Assembly: GCA_021654635.1 (NCBI GenBank)
Contig: AP025179.1
Location: forward strand, 6,138,001-6,202,000
DNA length: 64,000 nt
Direction: 5' to 3'
Origin: Mycobacterium kiyosense
GTDB taxonomy: Bacteria > Actinomycetota > Actinomycetes > Mycobacteriales > Mycobacteriaceae
Shown here: positions 17,210 to 26,329 of the stretch, piece by piece
Layout of the letters: each line of letters starts with the position of its first letter
How positions within the stretch are numbered: position 1 is the stretch's first letter
Notes under the pieces: generated by a model
What the model was told of the DNA's origin: nothing
The model's database searches: none
What the model saw: only the letters and a program-made list of their open reading frames with translations
Position numbers and translations under genes: made by a program

Positions 17210-19086
17210 CTAGGGCGTGACGATGTTGAAGTCGGGGTCGGGCGCATCGAGCACCGCGATCAGGGACTGCAGCGCCGACCGGTCGCCCGAGAGCTCCAGC
17301 CCCGGTGAGTCGAAATCACCGATCGCCACCAGCAACAGCCGAACCTTGTTGGCCAGCTTGATCGTAACGGTGGCGGTGGCCGGGTCGGCGGGGACGCGGC
17401 GATGCACCAGCACGCCGTTGCGCAGGGCCAGACGGTAGTTGGTGTCCACATCGGTGAACGTGACGTCGATGGTGACGTCGAGATCCCAGCTGCGGGGACC
17501 GTTCACCCGGATGGCCAGGCTGTCGAACACCTGCTCGGGCGTCAGCTGCGCCAGCAACGTCGGCGACGTGACGCTGGTGGCGGTGCCGAAGTTGCCGATC
17601 CGTAGTTCGGTGGCGCCGCTGAGGAAGAAGTTGCGCCAGGTCGCGTTCTCGGCGCCATAGCCCAGTTGTTCCAGGGTGTCCGCATACAGCCGACGGGCCT
17701 CGCCGTGCTGCTCGTCGGTGAACATCGCGTGGTCGAGCAGTGTTGCCGCCCAACGGAAATCACCTTCGTCGAACGCGCCTTGGGCGAGTTCGACCACACG
17801 GTCCAGGCCGCCGATGGCCTCGACATAGCGGGGCCCCAGCGCCTCGGGCGGGTGCGGCCAGAGCCGGCCCGGGTTGCCGTCGAACCAGCCCATGTAGCGT
17901 TGGTAGACCGCTTTGACGTTGTGGCTCACCGAACCGTAGTAGCCGCGGGCATGCCAAGCTTGGTCCAAAGCCGGTGGCATTTCGAATATTTCGGCGATCT
18001 CAACGCCCGTGTAGCCCTGGTTGAGCAGCCGCAACGTCTGGTCGTGCAGGTAGGCGTAGAGATCCCGTTGCAGCGAGAGGAATTCGACGATGCGGTCGCG
18101 GCCCCACGTCGGCCAGTGATGGGAGGCGAACACCACGTCGGCGCGGTCGGCGAAGGTGTCGATGGCCTCGGTGAGATACCCCGCCCAGGCATGCGGATCG
18201 CGGACCAGCGCTCCACGCAGCGTCAACAGGTTGTGCAGGTTGTGGGTGGCGTTCTCGGCCATGCACAGAGCGCGGAATTGCGGGAAATAGAAGTGCATTT
18301 CGGCGGGCGCCTCGGTGCCCGGTGCCATCTGGAACTCGATCTGCACGCCGTCGATGGTGTGCGTCTCCCCCCGTCGACCGGATGTCTACCGTGGGCACGA
18401 TCAGGGCCACCTCCCCGGTCGAGGCAACCTGACCGAGACCGCTTCCCACCTGCCCCTGCGGGCCGCGGTCCAACAGCGCCCCGTACATGTAGGTGGCGCG
18501 GCGCGTCATGGCCGGACCCGCGTACACGTTCTCCTGGACCGCGTGCGCCGTGAAGCCCTCCGGAGCCAGCACTGCGACCTTGCCGGCATCGACGTCGGCC
18601 TGTGAGGTGACCCCCCAGTACGCCACCGAAGTGGTCGACGTGGCTGTGGGTGTAGATGACCGCGACGACGGGACGTTGCCCGCCTCGGTGGGTCCGGTAC
18701 AACTGCAGCGCCGCGGCGGCGGTCTCGGTGGACACCAGGGGGTCGATGACGATGACGCCGGTGTCGCCCTCGACGAAGCTGATGTTGGAGATATCCAGAC
18801 CGCGGACCTGGTAGATGCCCGGAACCACTTCGTAGAGGCCTTGCTTGGCCGCCAGTGTGGACTGGCGCCACAGGCTGGGGTGCACCGACGTGGGCGCCGG
18901 GCCGGTGAGGAATGCGTACAGGTCGTTGTCCCACACCACCCGGCCGTCGGCCGCCTTGACGACGCATGGGGACAGGGCGGCGATGAAGCCGCGGTCGGCG
19001 TCGTCGAAGTCTCTGGTGTCGTGCACCGGCAGCGAATGATTTGCGTGTGCTGACTCGATGACCTCGGAAGGCGATTTGTGCTCCAC
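17210..19086 (-). pseudogene. Alkyl sulfatase (SdsA1/Rv3762c-like), two frameshifts
   Basis: Three frames together encode a ~624-residue metallo-beta-lactamase-fold sulfatase, the length of Rv3762c. N-terminal frame: GTG 19086 and zinc motif THSHVDHFGG. Middle frame: VTSQADVDAGKVAVLAPEGF through GEVALIVPTVDIRSTG. C-terminal frame: dimerisation region and an SCP2-like C-terminus. Both breaks are six-base C runs on the plus strand (18611-18616 and 18367-18372), where five would restore reading, so sequencing error is likely. The enzyme hydrolyses alkyl sulfates such as SDS to alcohols. Confidence 0.85.
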
Positions 19087-19236
19087 TGCCAATACCTTGC
19101 CACCATTGCGGTCCGCCGAGTTAACGAACTATCGAGGAATTTTCCGCGGTTCCTGGACCCCGGGTCCGGTTCAGTCGCATACTGCCGGGGCGGTCCTCAA
19201 CGACGACGGATCGTTTCCTCGGGCAAAGGAGCACAG

Positions 19237-19710
19237 GTGAAGCGTGGACTGACGGTTGCAGCAGCTGCAGCGGCCATTGTGGCGGCGGGTCTTTCGGGCT
19301 GTTCGAGCAACAACAAGCCGGCAACGAGCAGCGGCTCCTCCAGCGCGGCCCCCGGCGGGGGCAGCGGCACCTCCGCGTCGAAGGTCCTCATCGACGGCCA
19401 GGACCAGCACGTCAGCGGAACCACCCTGTGCACCACGGTCGGCGGCACCGTCAACATCGCGATCGGCGGACAGGCGACCGGGATCGGCGCGGTGCTCTCC
19501 GACGCCAATCCGCCCGAGGTCAAGTCGGTTGCGCTCGGCAACGTCAACGGCGTCTCGCTGGCCTACGCCCCCGGAACGCCCGATGCCAAGGCAGAAGCGA
19601 CCAAGAACGGCAGCAGCTACAAGATCAGCGGCACTGCCACCGGGGCGGACATGGCCAATCCGACGGCGATCGTGAAGAAGTCGTTCGAAATCGACGTCAC
19701 CTGCCCCTGA
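19237..19710 (+). CDS. lpqH: 19-kDa lipoprotein antigen LpqH
   Basis: 157-residue cell-envelope lipoprotein and TLR2 agonist of mycobacteria. Signal peptide of ~21 residues ending in lipobox LSGCSS, then a Ser/Gly-rich linker (residues ~23-45) that is O-glycosylated in M. tuberculosis, then the LpqH beta domain with a Cys pair (TTLCTTVGG and DVTCP). GTG 19237 with an AAAGGAGC ribosome-binding site. It ends two bases from the convergent tcrY stop. Confidence 0.95.
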   Translation: MKRGLTVAAAAAAIVAAGLSGCSSNNKPATSSGSSSAAPGGGSGTSASKVLIDGQDQHVSGTTLCTTVGGTVNIAIGGQATGIGAVLSDANPPEVKSVALGNVNGVSLAYAPGTPDAKAEATKNGSSYKISGTATGADMANPTAIVKKSFEIDVTCP

Positions 19711-19712
19711 GG

Positions 19713-21227
19713 CTAATTCACCGACGGGTTCTCGGGCGGTGCGGTTGCCCACCCGTTCACGGGCAACCGCACCGCGAACTCGGTATTGCCGGGTGAGCTG
19801 TGCACCGTGATCGTCCCGTTGTGGGCGCGGACGACGGCGGAGACGATCGCCAGGCCCAGCCCGGTGCTGCCGCCTTTGCGTGACCGCGAGGTGTCGCCGC
19901 GCACGAACCGCTCGAAAACCTCCGACTGCTGCGCCGCCGGAATGCCGGGGCCGTTGTCGACGACCTGCAGCAGCGCATGCGTCGGCTCGGCGGTCAGCCG
20001 GGTGGTGACCACGGTGCCCGCGCCGGTGTGCACCCGGGCGTTGGCCAGCAGATTGGCCATCACCTGGCGCAGCCGGGCCTCGTCGCCGACCACCACCACC
20101 GGCTCGGCCGGCAGATCGAGCTCCCACTCGTGGTCCGGCCCAGCGATATGGGCGTCGCTGACCGCGTCGACGGCCAGCCGGGACAGATCCACCGGTTCCC
20201 GCTCCAACGGACGTCCCGAGTCGAGCCGGGCCAGCAGCAGCAGGTCCTCGACGAGTCGGGTGATGCGCTCGGTCTCCGAGGACACCCGGCTCATGGCGTG
20301 CGCCACCGCTTCCCGGTCGTCACCCATGCGTTGGGCCAGTTCGGTGTAGCCGCGGATGGCGGCCAGCGGAGTACGCAGTTCGTGGCTGGCGTCGGCGACG
20401 AACTGGCGGACCCGGGTCTCGCTGGCCTGTCGCGTGGACAGCGCCGCGGAGATGTGGTCGAGCATCCGATTGAGGGCCGAACCGAGTTGTCCCACTTCGG
20501 TATTGGGGTTGGCGTCGGTTTCGGAGACGCGTACCGGCAGTTCCACCTCGCCGCGGTCCAACGGCAATTCGACGACCTTGGTCGCGGTCTGCGCGACCCG
20601 GCGCAGCGGCGCCAGCGCACGCCGGATGATCACCACGCCGGCCGTGGTCGCCGCCGCCAGCGCGATCAAAGTGAGGATGCCGAAGATGACCAGCATGCGC
20701 AGCATGGTGGCGTCGATGTTGGACATCGACAGGCCGGTGACGATCAGGTCCTGCTGGTTGCGGCTCGGCGCGGCCATCACCCGGTAGCGGCCCAGACCGT
20801 CGAGGTTCAACGTCACCGGAGAGCGGGTGCCGGCGATCCGTTCCAGCTGCTGCTGGGCGGTCGGCGTCAACGCGGCCCGGGCACCACTGCTGGTCAGATA
20901 ACCGGAGTCGACGGTCTTGCCGTCAGTAACCACGGCTGCGACCATGCCGGCCGGCTGGCCCGGAGCGTCCAGAAACCTGGGGCCGGGACCGCTCTTGACC
21001 GCGCGTGATTCGTGCCGGCGCGGCGGGTCGGGATACATCAGCGACGACCGGTAGGACGTTCCGCTCAATTGGCTGTCGAGTTGAGCCAGCAGGTGGTGGC
21101 GCAAAGCCAATTCGGTGGCCGCGGTGATTCCCACGCAGACGATCGCCAGCACGGCGACCTGCCCAACCAGGAGCCGCACACGAAGCGACCAGACTCCCGG
21201 CCTCCTAGCGCGCCGGCTTGAGGACAT
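19713..21227 (-). CDS. tcrY: Sensor histidine kinase TcrY
   Basis: 504-residue membrane sensor. TM1 at ~20-40, a ~120-residue extracellular region, TM2 at ~170-190, HAMP (~190-245), dimerisation domain with phospho-acceptor His in FVADASHELRTPLAAIRG, and an ATPase domain with N box (VMANLLANARVHT), G1 (VVDNGPGIP) and G2 (GSTGLGLAIV). It phosphorylates TcrX, whose gene overlaps by 23 bases upstream. The stimulus is unknown here; the M. tuberculosis pair responds to iron and is linked to virulence. Confidence 0.93.
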   Translation of the reverse strand: MSSSRRARRPGVWSLRVRLLVGQVAVLAIVCVGITAATELALRHHLLAQLDSQLSGTSYRSSLMYPDPPRRHESRAVKSGPGPRFLDAPGQPAGMVAAVVTDGKTVDSGYLTSSGARAALTPTAQQQLERIAGTRSPVTLNLDGLGRYRVMAAPSRNQQDLIVTGLSMSNIDATMLRMLVIFGILTLIALAAATTAGVVIIRRALAPLRRVAQTATKVVELPLDRGEVELPVRVSETDANPNTEVGQLGSALNRMLDHISAALSTRQASETRVRQFVADASHELRTPLAAIRGYTELAQRMGDDREAVAHAMSRVSSETERITRLVEDLLLLARLDSGRPLEREPVDLSRLAVDAVSDAHIAGPDHEWELDLPAEPVVVVGDEARLRQVMANLLANARVHTGAGTVVTTRLTAEPTHALLQVVDNGPGIPAAQQSEVFERFVRGDTSRSRKGGSTGLGLAIVSAVVRAHNGTITVHSSPGNTEFAVRLPVNGWATAPPENPSVN

Positions 21228-21909
21228 AGCCTGCGCCGCGCAGCGTGTGGATCATGGGTTCGCGTCCGTTGTCGATTTTCTTGCGCAGGTAGGAGATGTA
21301 GAGCTCGACGATGTTGGACCGGCCGCCGAAGTCGTAGCTCCATACCCGGTCCAGAATCTGAGCCTTGCTCAGCACCCGCTTGGCGTTGCGCATCATGAAC
21401 CGCAGCAACTCGAATTCGGTGGAGGTCAACGAGATCGGTTCGCCGGCGCGGGTCACCTCGTGGCTGTCCTCGTCGAGGACGAGGTCGCCGACGACCAGCC
21501 TGCCGCCGCTGTCGACGGTGGTCACCCCGGTGCGCCGCAGCAACGCACGCAGCCGCAGCACAACTTCTTCGATGCTGAAGGGTTTAGTGACGTAATCGTC
21601 CCCGCCGGCGGTCAACCCCGCGATGCGGTCTTCCACCGCGTCCTTGGCCGTCAACAGCAGCACCGGCAGCCGTGGGTTTTCCTGCCGCAGTTTCTGCAGC
21701 ACATCGAGGCCGCTCATGTCGGGCAACATCACGTCGAGAACGACCACGTCGGGCCGTTCGGCCCGCGCGGTGGCAATCGCCGATGAGCCGTCACCGGCCG
21801 TCGCGATATTCCAGCCTTCGTAACGCAAGGCCATCGACACCATTTCCGCGAGGACGGGTTCGTCGTCGACCACCAGCACGGTGACCGGTTGGCCGTCCGC
21901 GCGGCACAT
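21205..21909 (-). CDS. tcrX: Response regulator TcrX
   Basis: 234-residue OmpR/PhoB-type regulator. The receiver has the acidic pair VVDDEP, the phospho-acceptor Asp in VVVLDVMLPDMSG and Lys in VTKPFS. The winged helix has SNIVELYISYLRKKID. ATG 21909 gives the same length as the M. tuberculosis protein; a GTG 36 bases upstream is possible. OmpR-type regulators bind 11-bp direct repeats, so the array at 54.9 kb is a candidate site for this or another member. Confidence 0.93.
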   Translation of the reverse strand: MCRADGQPVTVLVVDDEPVLAEMVSMALRYEGWNIATAGDGSSAIATARAERPDVVVLDVMLPDMSGLDVLQKLRQENPRLPVLLLTAKDAVEDRIAGLTAGGDDYVTKPFSIEEVVLRLRALLRRTGVTTVDSGGRLVVGDLVLDEDSHEVTRAGEPISLTSTEFELLRFMMRNAKRVLSKAQILDRVWSYDFGGRSNIVELYISYLRKKIDNGREPMIHTLRGAGYVLKPAR

Positions 21910-22004
21910 CACTACCCGCTCGACCGAAGTTTTTGGAGACGCCACGCGATCCAGTATCCGGGTATTCCCTTAGGCCGAGGCTATGGCGTTGCTGTGTGGC
22001 TGCT

Positions 22005-22049
22005 ATGAAACGGTCGCGTGACCGCATTGCGATCACGCGACCGTTTCAT
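22005..22049. terminator. Perfect 17-bp inverted repeat, probable terminator hairpin
   Basis: ATGAAACGGTCGCGTGA at 22005-22021 is the exact reverse complement of 22033-22049, with an 11-base loop that can itself pair (CGCA/TGCG). It starts 11 bases past the stop of the small membrane protein (minus strand) and ~95 bases upstream of tcrX. No U-run follows, as is usual for mycobacterial intrinsic terminators, so a bidirectional terminator or protein site is inferred. Confidence 0.55.
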
Positions 22050-22059
22050 GGTGGGTCGT

Positions 22060-22215
22060 TTAATACCAGTAGCGCCGGCCGGCCACCGGGCGGCCGATGG
22101 AGCCCATGGCCCACATCACCGCACCGACGACGAGCAGCACCACGCCGAGCACCGTCAAAAGATGGACGCCGAAAACGAATCCGAGGATGAGCAGGAGTGC
22201 ACCGACGAGAATCAT
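22060..22215 (-). CDS. Small two-helix membrane protein (DUF6131-like)
   Basis: 51-residue protein. ATG 22215 is preceded by AAAGGAAAA. Two hydrophobic stretches (MILVGALLLILGFVFGV and LLTVLGVVLLVVGAVMWAMG) are followed by a short conserved tail GRPVAGRRYWY. This tail and layout match a widespread actinobacterial family of tiny membrane proteins of unknown role. The strong hairpin at 22005-22049 lies just after the stop. Confidence 0.8.
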   Translation of the reverse strand: MILVGALLLILGFVFGVHLLTVLGVVLLVVGAVMWAMGSIGRPVAGRRYWY

Positions 22216-22227
22216 TGTGATTTTCCT

Positions 22228-22479
22228 TTACCTAGCAGGGATGAGTTCGATTGAATGCATTGCGCTGGGTTGCGGCAGGCGTGGTGCGTGGCAATCCTTT
22301 ACCTTCGGATTCACGCCCATGTAATTCAGTGGCCCGGCAATGACCGTCACCGCAACGGTTCCCAGTGAGGCACAACTGGTTTCCTCACCTTTGAAATAGT
22401 CGCGCTGCCAGGCTGCGAGGATCCCTATGAGCAGCCACACCAGCACAATTGCGCCCAGAATTCCGCGACCGCGAACCAT
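22228..22479 (-). CDS. Small membrane protein, hypothetical
   Basis: 83-residue protein with one N-terminal membrane helix (GRGILGAIVLVWLLIGILAAW, split) and a soluble tail containing two cysteines (ETSCASLG and VKDCHAP) that could form a disulfide outside the membrane. ATG 22479-22477 has an excellent GGAGGAAAC ribosome-binding site. The stop lies 13 bases upstream of the DUF6131-like start, so the two are probably co-transcribed. Function unknown. Confidence 0.7.
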   Translation of the reverse strand: MVRGRGILGAIVLVWLLIGILAAWQRDYFKGEETSCASLGTVAVTVIAGPLNYMGVNPKVKDCHAPRLPQPSAMHSIELIPAR

Positions 22480-22737
22480 AGTTTCCTCCGTTGTCCCGAT
22501 ACAATTCCCGTGCCGAGAGCTTTGCCCGTTGCACTCGTACCTAAACCTGGACTGCGCGTAGAATCTGCGGTGCCGACCCACGACGTCGGCCCGGAACACC
22601 AGACGGCGCGCGCATTCGACGCGCCGGAGAACTTGTACGCCCGAGCCGCTGCCGGTACCTCCCCGCTGGCGCGAGCGCCGGTCTTGTCTCGGTAGCATGG
22701 TGCGACAACCATTGCGGCAAAGGGGGATAACGGCACC

Positions 22738-23572
22738 GTGACCGACACGTTGTTCGCGGATGTCTCGGAATACCAAGTGCCCGTGGATGACTCGTATCCG
22801 TACCAGGTGCTCTCGATTCGCGTCAGTGACGGCACCTACGTCGACCACAACTTCGCGCGCAACTACGCCTGGATGCGCACCGCGTTGGACAGTGGCCGGC
22901 TGGCGTTCGGCATCGTCTACACCTACGTGCGCCCGAATTGGCAGGCCACCGCCGATACGGTGCGTTCGGCAATCGACGCACAAGGCGGATTGCACCCGCG
23001 GGTGGCCCTGATGCTCGACGTCGAATCGGGCGGCAACCCGGCCGGCGACGGGTCGGGCTGGATCAACCCGCTGTACTGGAACCTGGCGGACTACGCCGGC
23101 TCGGCAGCGCGAATCATCGGCTACGCCAACGCCTATGACTTCTACAACATGTGGCGGGTGCGCCCAGATGGGTTGCGGTTGGTGGCCGCCGGATACGGCT
23201 CCAACCCCAACCTGCCCGGCCAGGTGGCCCACCAGTACACCGACGGTTCGGGCTACAGCCCGAATCTGCCCCAGGGCGCGCTGCCATTCGGCCGGTGCGA
23301 CATGAATTCCGCCGACGGGCTGACACCGCAACAATTCGCCGCCGCGTGCGGCATCACCGCGAACGGAGGACCGCTGATGGCGCTCAGCGACGAGGAACAG
23401 ACGGAGTTGCTGACCAAGGTGCGCGAGATCTGGGATCAGCTGCGCGGACCCGGGGGCGCGGGGCGCGGGCTGGCCACAGCTGGGCCAAAACAGCCAGGGC
23501 CAGAATCTCACCCCTGTCGACGCGATCGCGGAAATCAAAAAGGACGTGCAGAGCCCTCGACCCTCGAGCTGA
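22738..23572 (+). pseudogene. GH25/DUF1906-like lysin protein, late frameshift
   Basis: ~277 residues if one base is dropped. GTG 22738. N-terminal ~205 residues form a lysozyme-like barrel domain (LFADVSEYQVPV, then the acidic strand VALMLDVESG, then HQYTDGSGY), as in mycobacteriophage-associated GH25/DUF1906 proteins. The C-terminal ~70 residues (SDEEQTELLTKVREIWDQLRG) are helical and phage-tail/lysin-like. A G-rich stretch at ~23450-23470 holds one extra base; the correct tail reads WPQLGQNSQGQNLTPVDAIA and stops at 23570-23572. No signal peptide. It probably cleaves or binds peptidoglycan; domesticated phage origin is inference. Confidence 0.65.
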
Positions 23573-23644
23573 AATATGTTGGCGGACAACGGTTTTCAAT
23601 AATCAAACAGCTGGGCGGGACGTCCGCTGATGGTGACGCCGCGC

Positions 23645-24584
23645 TTACGGACGCTGGGCGGACACAAAAAAGGGTTGGCGGCAGCGAGTTTTCCCGCTCA
23701 CCACCGGCGTCGCGGCCATATCGGGCCAGCAACTCCGCGAAGGTCTGCGCCGACACCTGCCAGCCACGCTCCCGCAACCAGTCGGCCAGCGGGGTGCGCT
23801 CCTCGGCGTACCAGAGGTCGTCGGGGTCCTCGACCTCGACATTGGCCAGTTGCGCGGCCACCGCACGCATCCGTCGCATGTCCGCACGCTGCCGTCGTAC
23901 CAGCTCGGGATCCAGGAAGCCTTCGCCGGGAACGTTCGAGGCCAACCAGCTGCCCGACGGGCTGAGCGCGTCGATGCGCTCGAACAACAGGTCCTGAGCC
24001 TGGGCGGGTAGGTACCGCACCAAGCCCTCGGCCGACCAAGCTGACGGCTTGGACGCATCAAACCCGGCCTCCTGCAATGCCTTTGGCCAATCCTGGCGCA
24101 GGTCCACCGGAATGCTCACCAGCTGCGACGTGGGCTGGGCGCCATGCCGGCGCAAGGTGGTGGCCTTGAAGTCCAGGACGCGCGGCTGGTCCAGTTCGTA
24201 TACGACGGTGCCGTCCGGCCAGGGGAGCCGCCAGGCCCGCGAGTCCAGCCCCGATGCCAGTATCACCACCTGCCGAACACCGGCATCGGCGGCGCCGAGG
24301 AAGAACTCGTCGAAGAACGCGGTGCGCGTCGCCATGAAGTCGACCATCAACCGCACCCGCGCAACCACTTCCGGTTCCACCTCGGCCGCACCGGACAGCA
24401 ACTCCGGGTTGGCGTAGACGCTCCACACCCCTTCGCCCGCGGCATCCAGGAACACCCGCGCGAACGGGTCTCGGATCAGCGGGTCGTCGCTCTCGGTTTC
24501 GACGGCGCGGGCGGCGGCCACACCCAGAGCGGTGGCGCCGACACTTTCGGTGATGTCCCAGGAATCGTTGTCGGTACGCGGCAT
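23645..24584 (-). CDS. PF04072-type SAM-dependent methyltransferase (Rv3767c-like)
   Basis: ~312-residue member of the large mycobacterial family related to leucine carboxyl methyltransferases. The N-terminus [20 protein letters not shown], motif [16 protein letters not shown] and the [12 protein letters not shown] acidic loop are typical. ATG 24584-24582. Near the end an A6 run on the plus strand (23666-23671), where five are expected, shifts the frame. The correct C-terminus is LFVSAQRP with its stop at 23645-23647; as sequenced, the frame runs on to 23535. Substrate unknown. Confidence 0.85.
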
Positions 24585-24678
24585 GCCGCCCATTCTTCCA
24601 GCCGACCTGAGTGGCAAACGCCCTTCAAGAGTCCCCTACGCTTTTTGCCAGACGGTAGACAGGTTGCATAGGAGCAGC

Positions 24679-24750
24679 ATGACTCACACGCCGGTGTCCG
24701 CCCAGCGGGACGGGATGATCTGGGCGCAGACCCCGCGGGCCACATCATGA
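24679..24750 (+). CDS. Possible 23-codon upstream ORF coupled to the APH gene
   Basis: A short open frame starting ATG 24679 with a good GGAGCAGC ribosome-binding site reads MTHTPVSAQRDGMIWAQTP and ends in TGA overlapping the ATG (24747) of the phosphotransferase. It may be a leader peptide for translational coupling. It could also be the true N-terminus of the downstream protein separated by a further indel; the window contains many. Confidence 0.35.
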   Translation: MTHTPVSAQRDGMIWAQTPRATS

Positions 24751-25779
24751 CGTCGGTCGACCTGGACGCGGTGGCTCGGTGGATGTCGACCCAGGGGCTC
24801 GGCGAAGGCCCGCTGCAGGATGTCACCGCCATCACCGGCGGCACCCAGAACGTGATGCTGCGCTTCACCCGATCCGGCCGCTCCTACGTGCTGCGCCGTG
24901 GGCCGCGCCATCTGCGTGCCCGCAGCAACAGCGTGATCCTGCGCGAGACCAGGGTCCTGGCGGCGCTGGCCGATTCCGATGTGCCGCATCCACACCTGAT
25001 TGCCAGCTGCGACGACACCAGCGTGCTGGGCGACGCTGTGTTCTACCTGATGGGAGCCGATCGAGGGCTTCAACGCCGGCGAAGGCCTGCCGCCGCTGCA
25101 CGCGGGCAATGCCGAGGTCCGGCACGGCATGGGGCTGTCGATGGCCGACGCGCTGGCCAAGCTGGGCGCCGTCGACCACGTCGCGGTCGGCCTCGCCGAC
25201 TACGGCAAACCCGAAGGCTTCCTGGAACGCCAAGTGCCGCGCTGGCTTTCGGAGCTGGAGTCCTACCAGGAGTACGACGGCTACCCCGGGCCGGACATCC
25301 CCGGCATCGAGGAGGTTGCGGGCTGGCTGGAGCGCAACCGGCCAACGAGCTGGAAGCCCGGCATCATGCACGGCGACTACCACGCCGCCAACGTGATGTT
25401 CTCCCGCACCGGCCCGGAAGTGGTCGCCATCTGCGACTGGGAGATGTCCACCATCGGGGACCCGCTGCTGGACCTGGGCTGGCTACTGGCCACCTGGCGC
25501 CAGGACGACGGGTCCTCGGTGTTCAGTCACGCCCTCGGCGGCACCGACGGGCTGGCCAGCACCGACGAACTGCTGGCGCGTTATGCGGAGAACACCACCC
25601 GGGATCTGTCGCACATCGACTGGTACACCGTGCTGGCCTGCTTCAAGCTGGGCATCGTGATCGAAGGAACCCTGGCGCGGGCCTGCGCCGGCAAAGCCGA
25701 AAAGGAAGTCGGCGACCAGCTGCACGCGGCCACCGTGCACTTGTTCGAGCGGGCTCTGCGGCTGATCGAGACGAGGTAG
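24747..25779 (+). pseudogene. APH-fold phosphotransferase, one frameshift
   Basis: ~343 residues when one base is dropped. The N-terminal frame (ATG 24747) has the nucleotide-binding ITGGTQNVMLRF segment. At 25052-25054 GGG replaces an expected GG (reading YLMEPIEGFNAGEG when corrected). The C-terminal frame carries the catalytic loop GIMHGDYHAANVMFS and metal site ICDWEMSTIGDPLLDLGW. It is a close relative of the 12.5-kb gene and of FadE36, so a hydroxyacyl-CoA kinase role is possible. No acyl-CoA dehydrogenase is adjacent. Confidence 0.8.
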
Positions 25780-25804
25780 CGCTGGCTGCTGAGATAATCG
25801 GCCG

Positions 25805-25945
25805 ATGACCTCCGAACGCTCCCCCGGCGATCCGACACCCCGCGTTACGCGCGAGGAGCAGGAGCGCTACAGCGACGAGGATGAAATGCGTTCGGCGCAG
25901 GACGAGCAACGCTTACGCGACGAGGCGCCACCACACCATCGGTGA
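25805..25945 (+). CDS. Highly charged 46-aa hypothetical protein
   Basis: ATG 25805 opens a 46-codon frame 25 bases after the phosphotransferase stop. The product is dominated by Glu, Asp and Arg (for example EEQERYSDEDEMRSAQDEQR), with no hydrophobic segment, and is probably a solvent-exposed helix. It could be a small co-transcribed protein. The evidence is limited to the intact frame, position and coding-like composition. Confidence 0.4.
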   Translation: MTSERSPGDPTPRVTREEQERYSDEDEMRSAQDEQRLRDEAPPHHR

Positions 25946-26053
25946 TCCCGGCAGCTGCTTTGGCCCTGCGACCTGCTGCGGGGCTCGCGTGAAATGTGGG
26001 CGGAAATCAGGCGGCAGAACCGCCCTGCGTTCACGCGGGGGAAGTGGAAAAAG

Positions 26054-26126
26054 CGCGCCCGAAGGGATTCGAACCCCTAACCTTCTGATCCGTAGTCAGA
26101 TGCTCTATCCGTTGAGCTACGGGCGC
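26054..26126 (-). tRNA. tRNA-Arg (anticodon ACG)
   Basis: 73-nt cloverleaf on the minus strand. Acceptor stem GCGCCCG/CGGGCGC, D-arm AGCTCAACGGATAGAGC, anticodon loop CTACGGA giving anticodon ACG (read as ICG after deamination by TadA), T-arm GGGTTCGAATCCC. G73 discriminator; CCA not encoded. Confidence 0.95.
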
Positions 26127-26158
26127 CGGTCTTAAGTTGTCCTGCTGGTGTTGCGTGG

Positions 26159-26247
26159 CGGAGGCGAGAGGATTTGAACCTCCGGTTCCCTTTGAGGGGA
26201 ACAACTCATTAGCAGTGAGCCCCATTCGGCCGCTCTGGCACGCCTCC
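26159..26247 (-). tRNA. tRNA-Ser (anticodon GCT)
   Basis: 89-nt class II tRNA on the minus strand, 32 bases from tRNA-Arg. Acceptor stem GGAGGCG pairs with CGCCTCC, anticodon loop CTGCTAA gives GCT, and the variable arm is long (TTGTTCCCCTCAAAGGGAAC). T-loop GGTTCAAATCC. Reads AGC/AGU codons. Confidence 0.95.
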
Positions 26248-26329
26248 TTGGCCTCCCTGAGGGTACCCGACCGAGGAACCCGGAACCGCCGGAGGCATAG
26301 CGTACACAGCCGCGACATATGCTGTCGAA

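Noticed and set aside
22480..22737. Additional small gene on the plus strand (22510-22695)
   Set aside because: 61-codon frame without ribosome-binding site or coding character. The 258-base gap looks like promoter sequence for the lysin-like gene.
22738..25779. Prophage remnant
   Set aside because: Only one phage-like protein is present; no integrase, attachment repeats or structural genes flank it, and neighbours are chromosomal.
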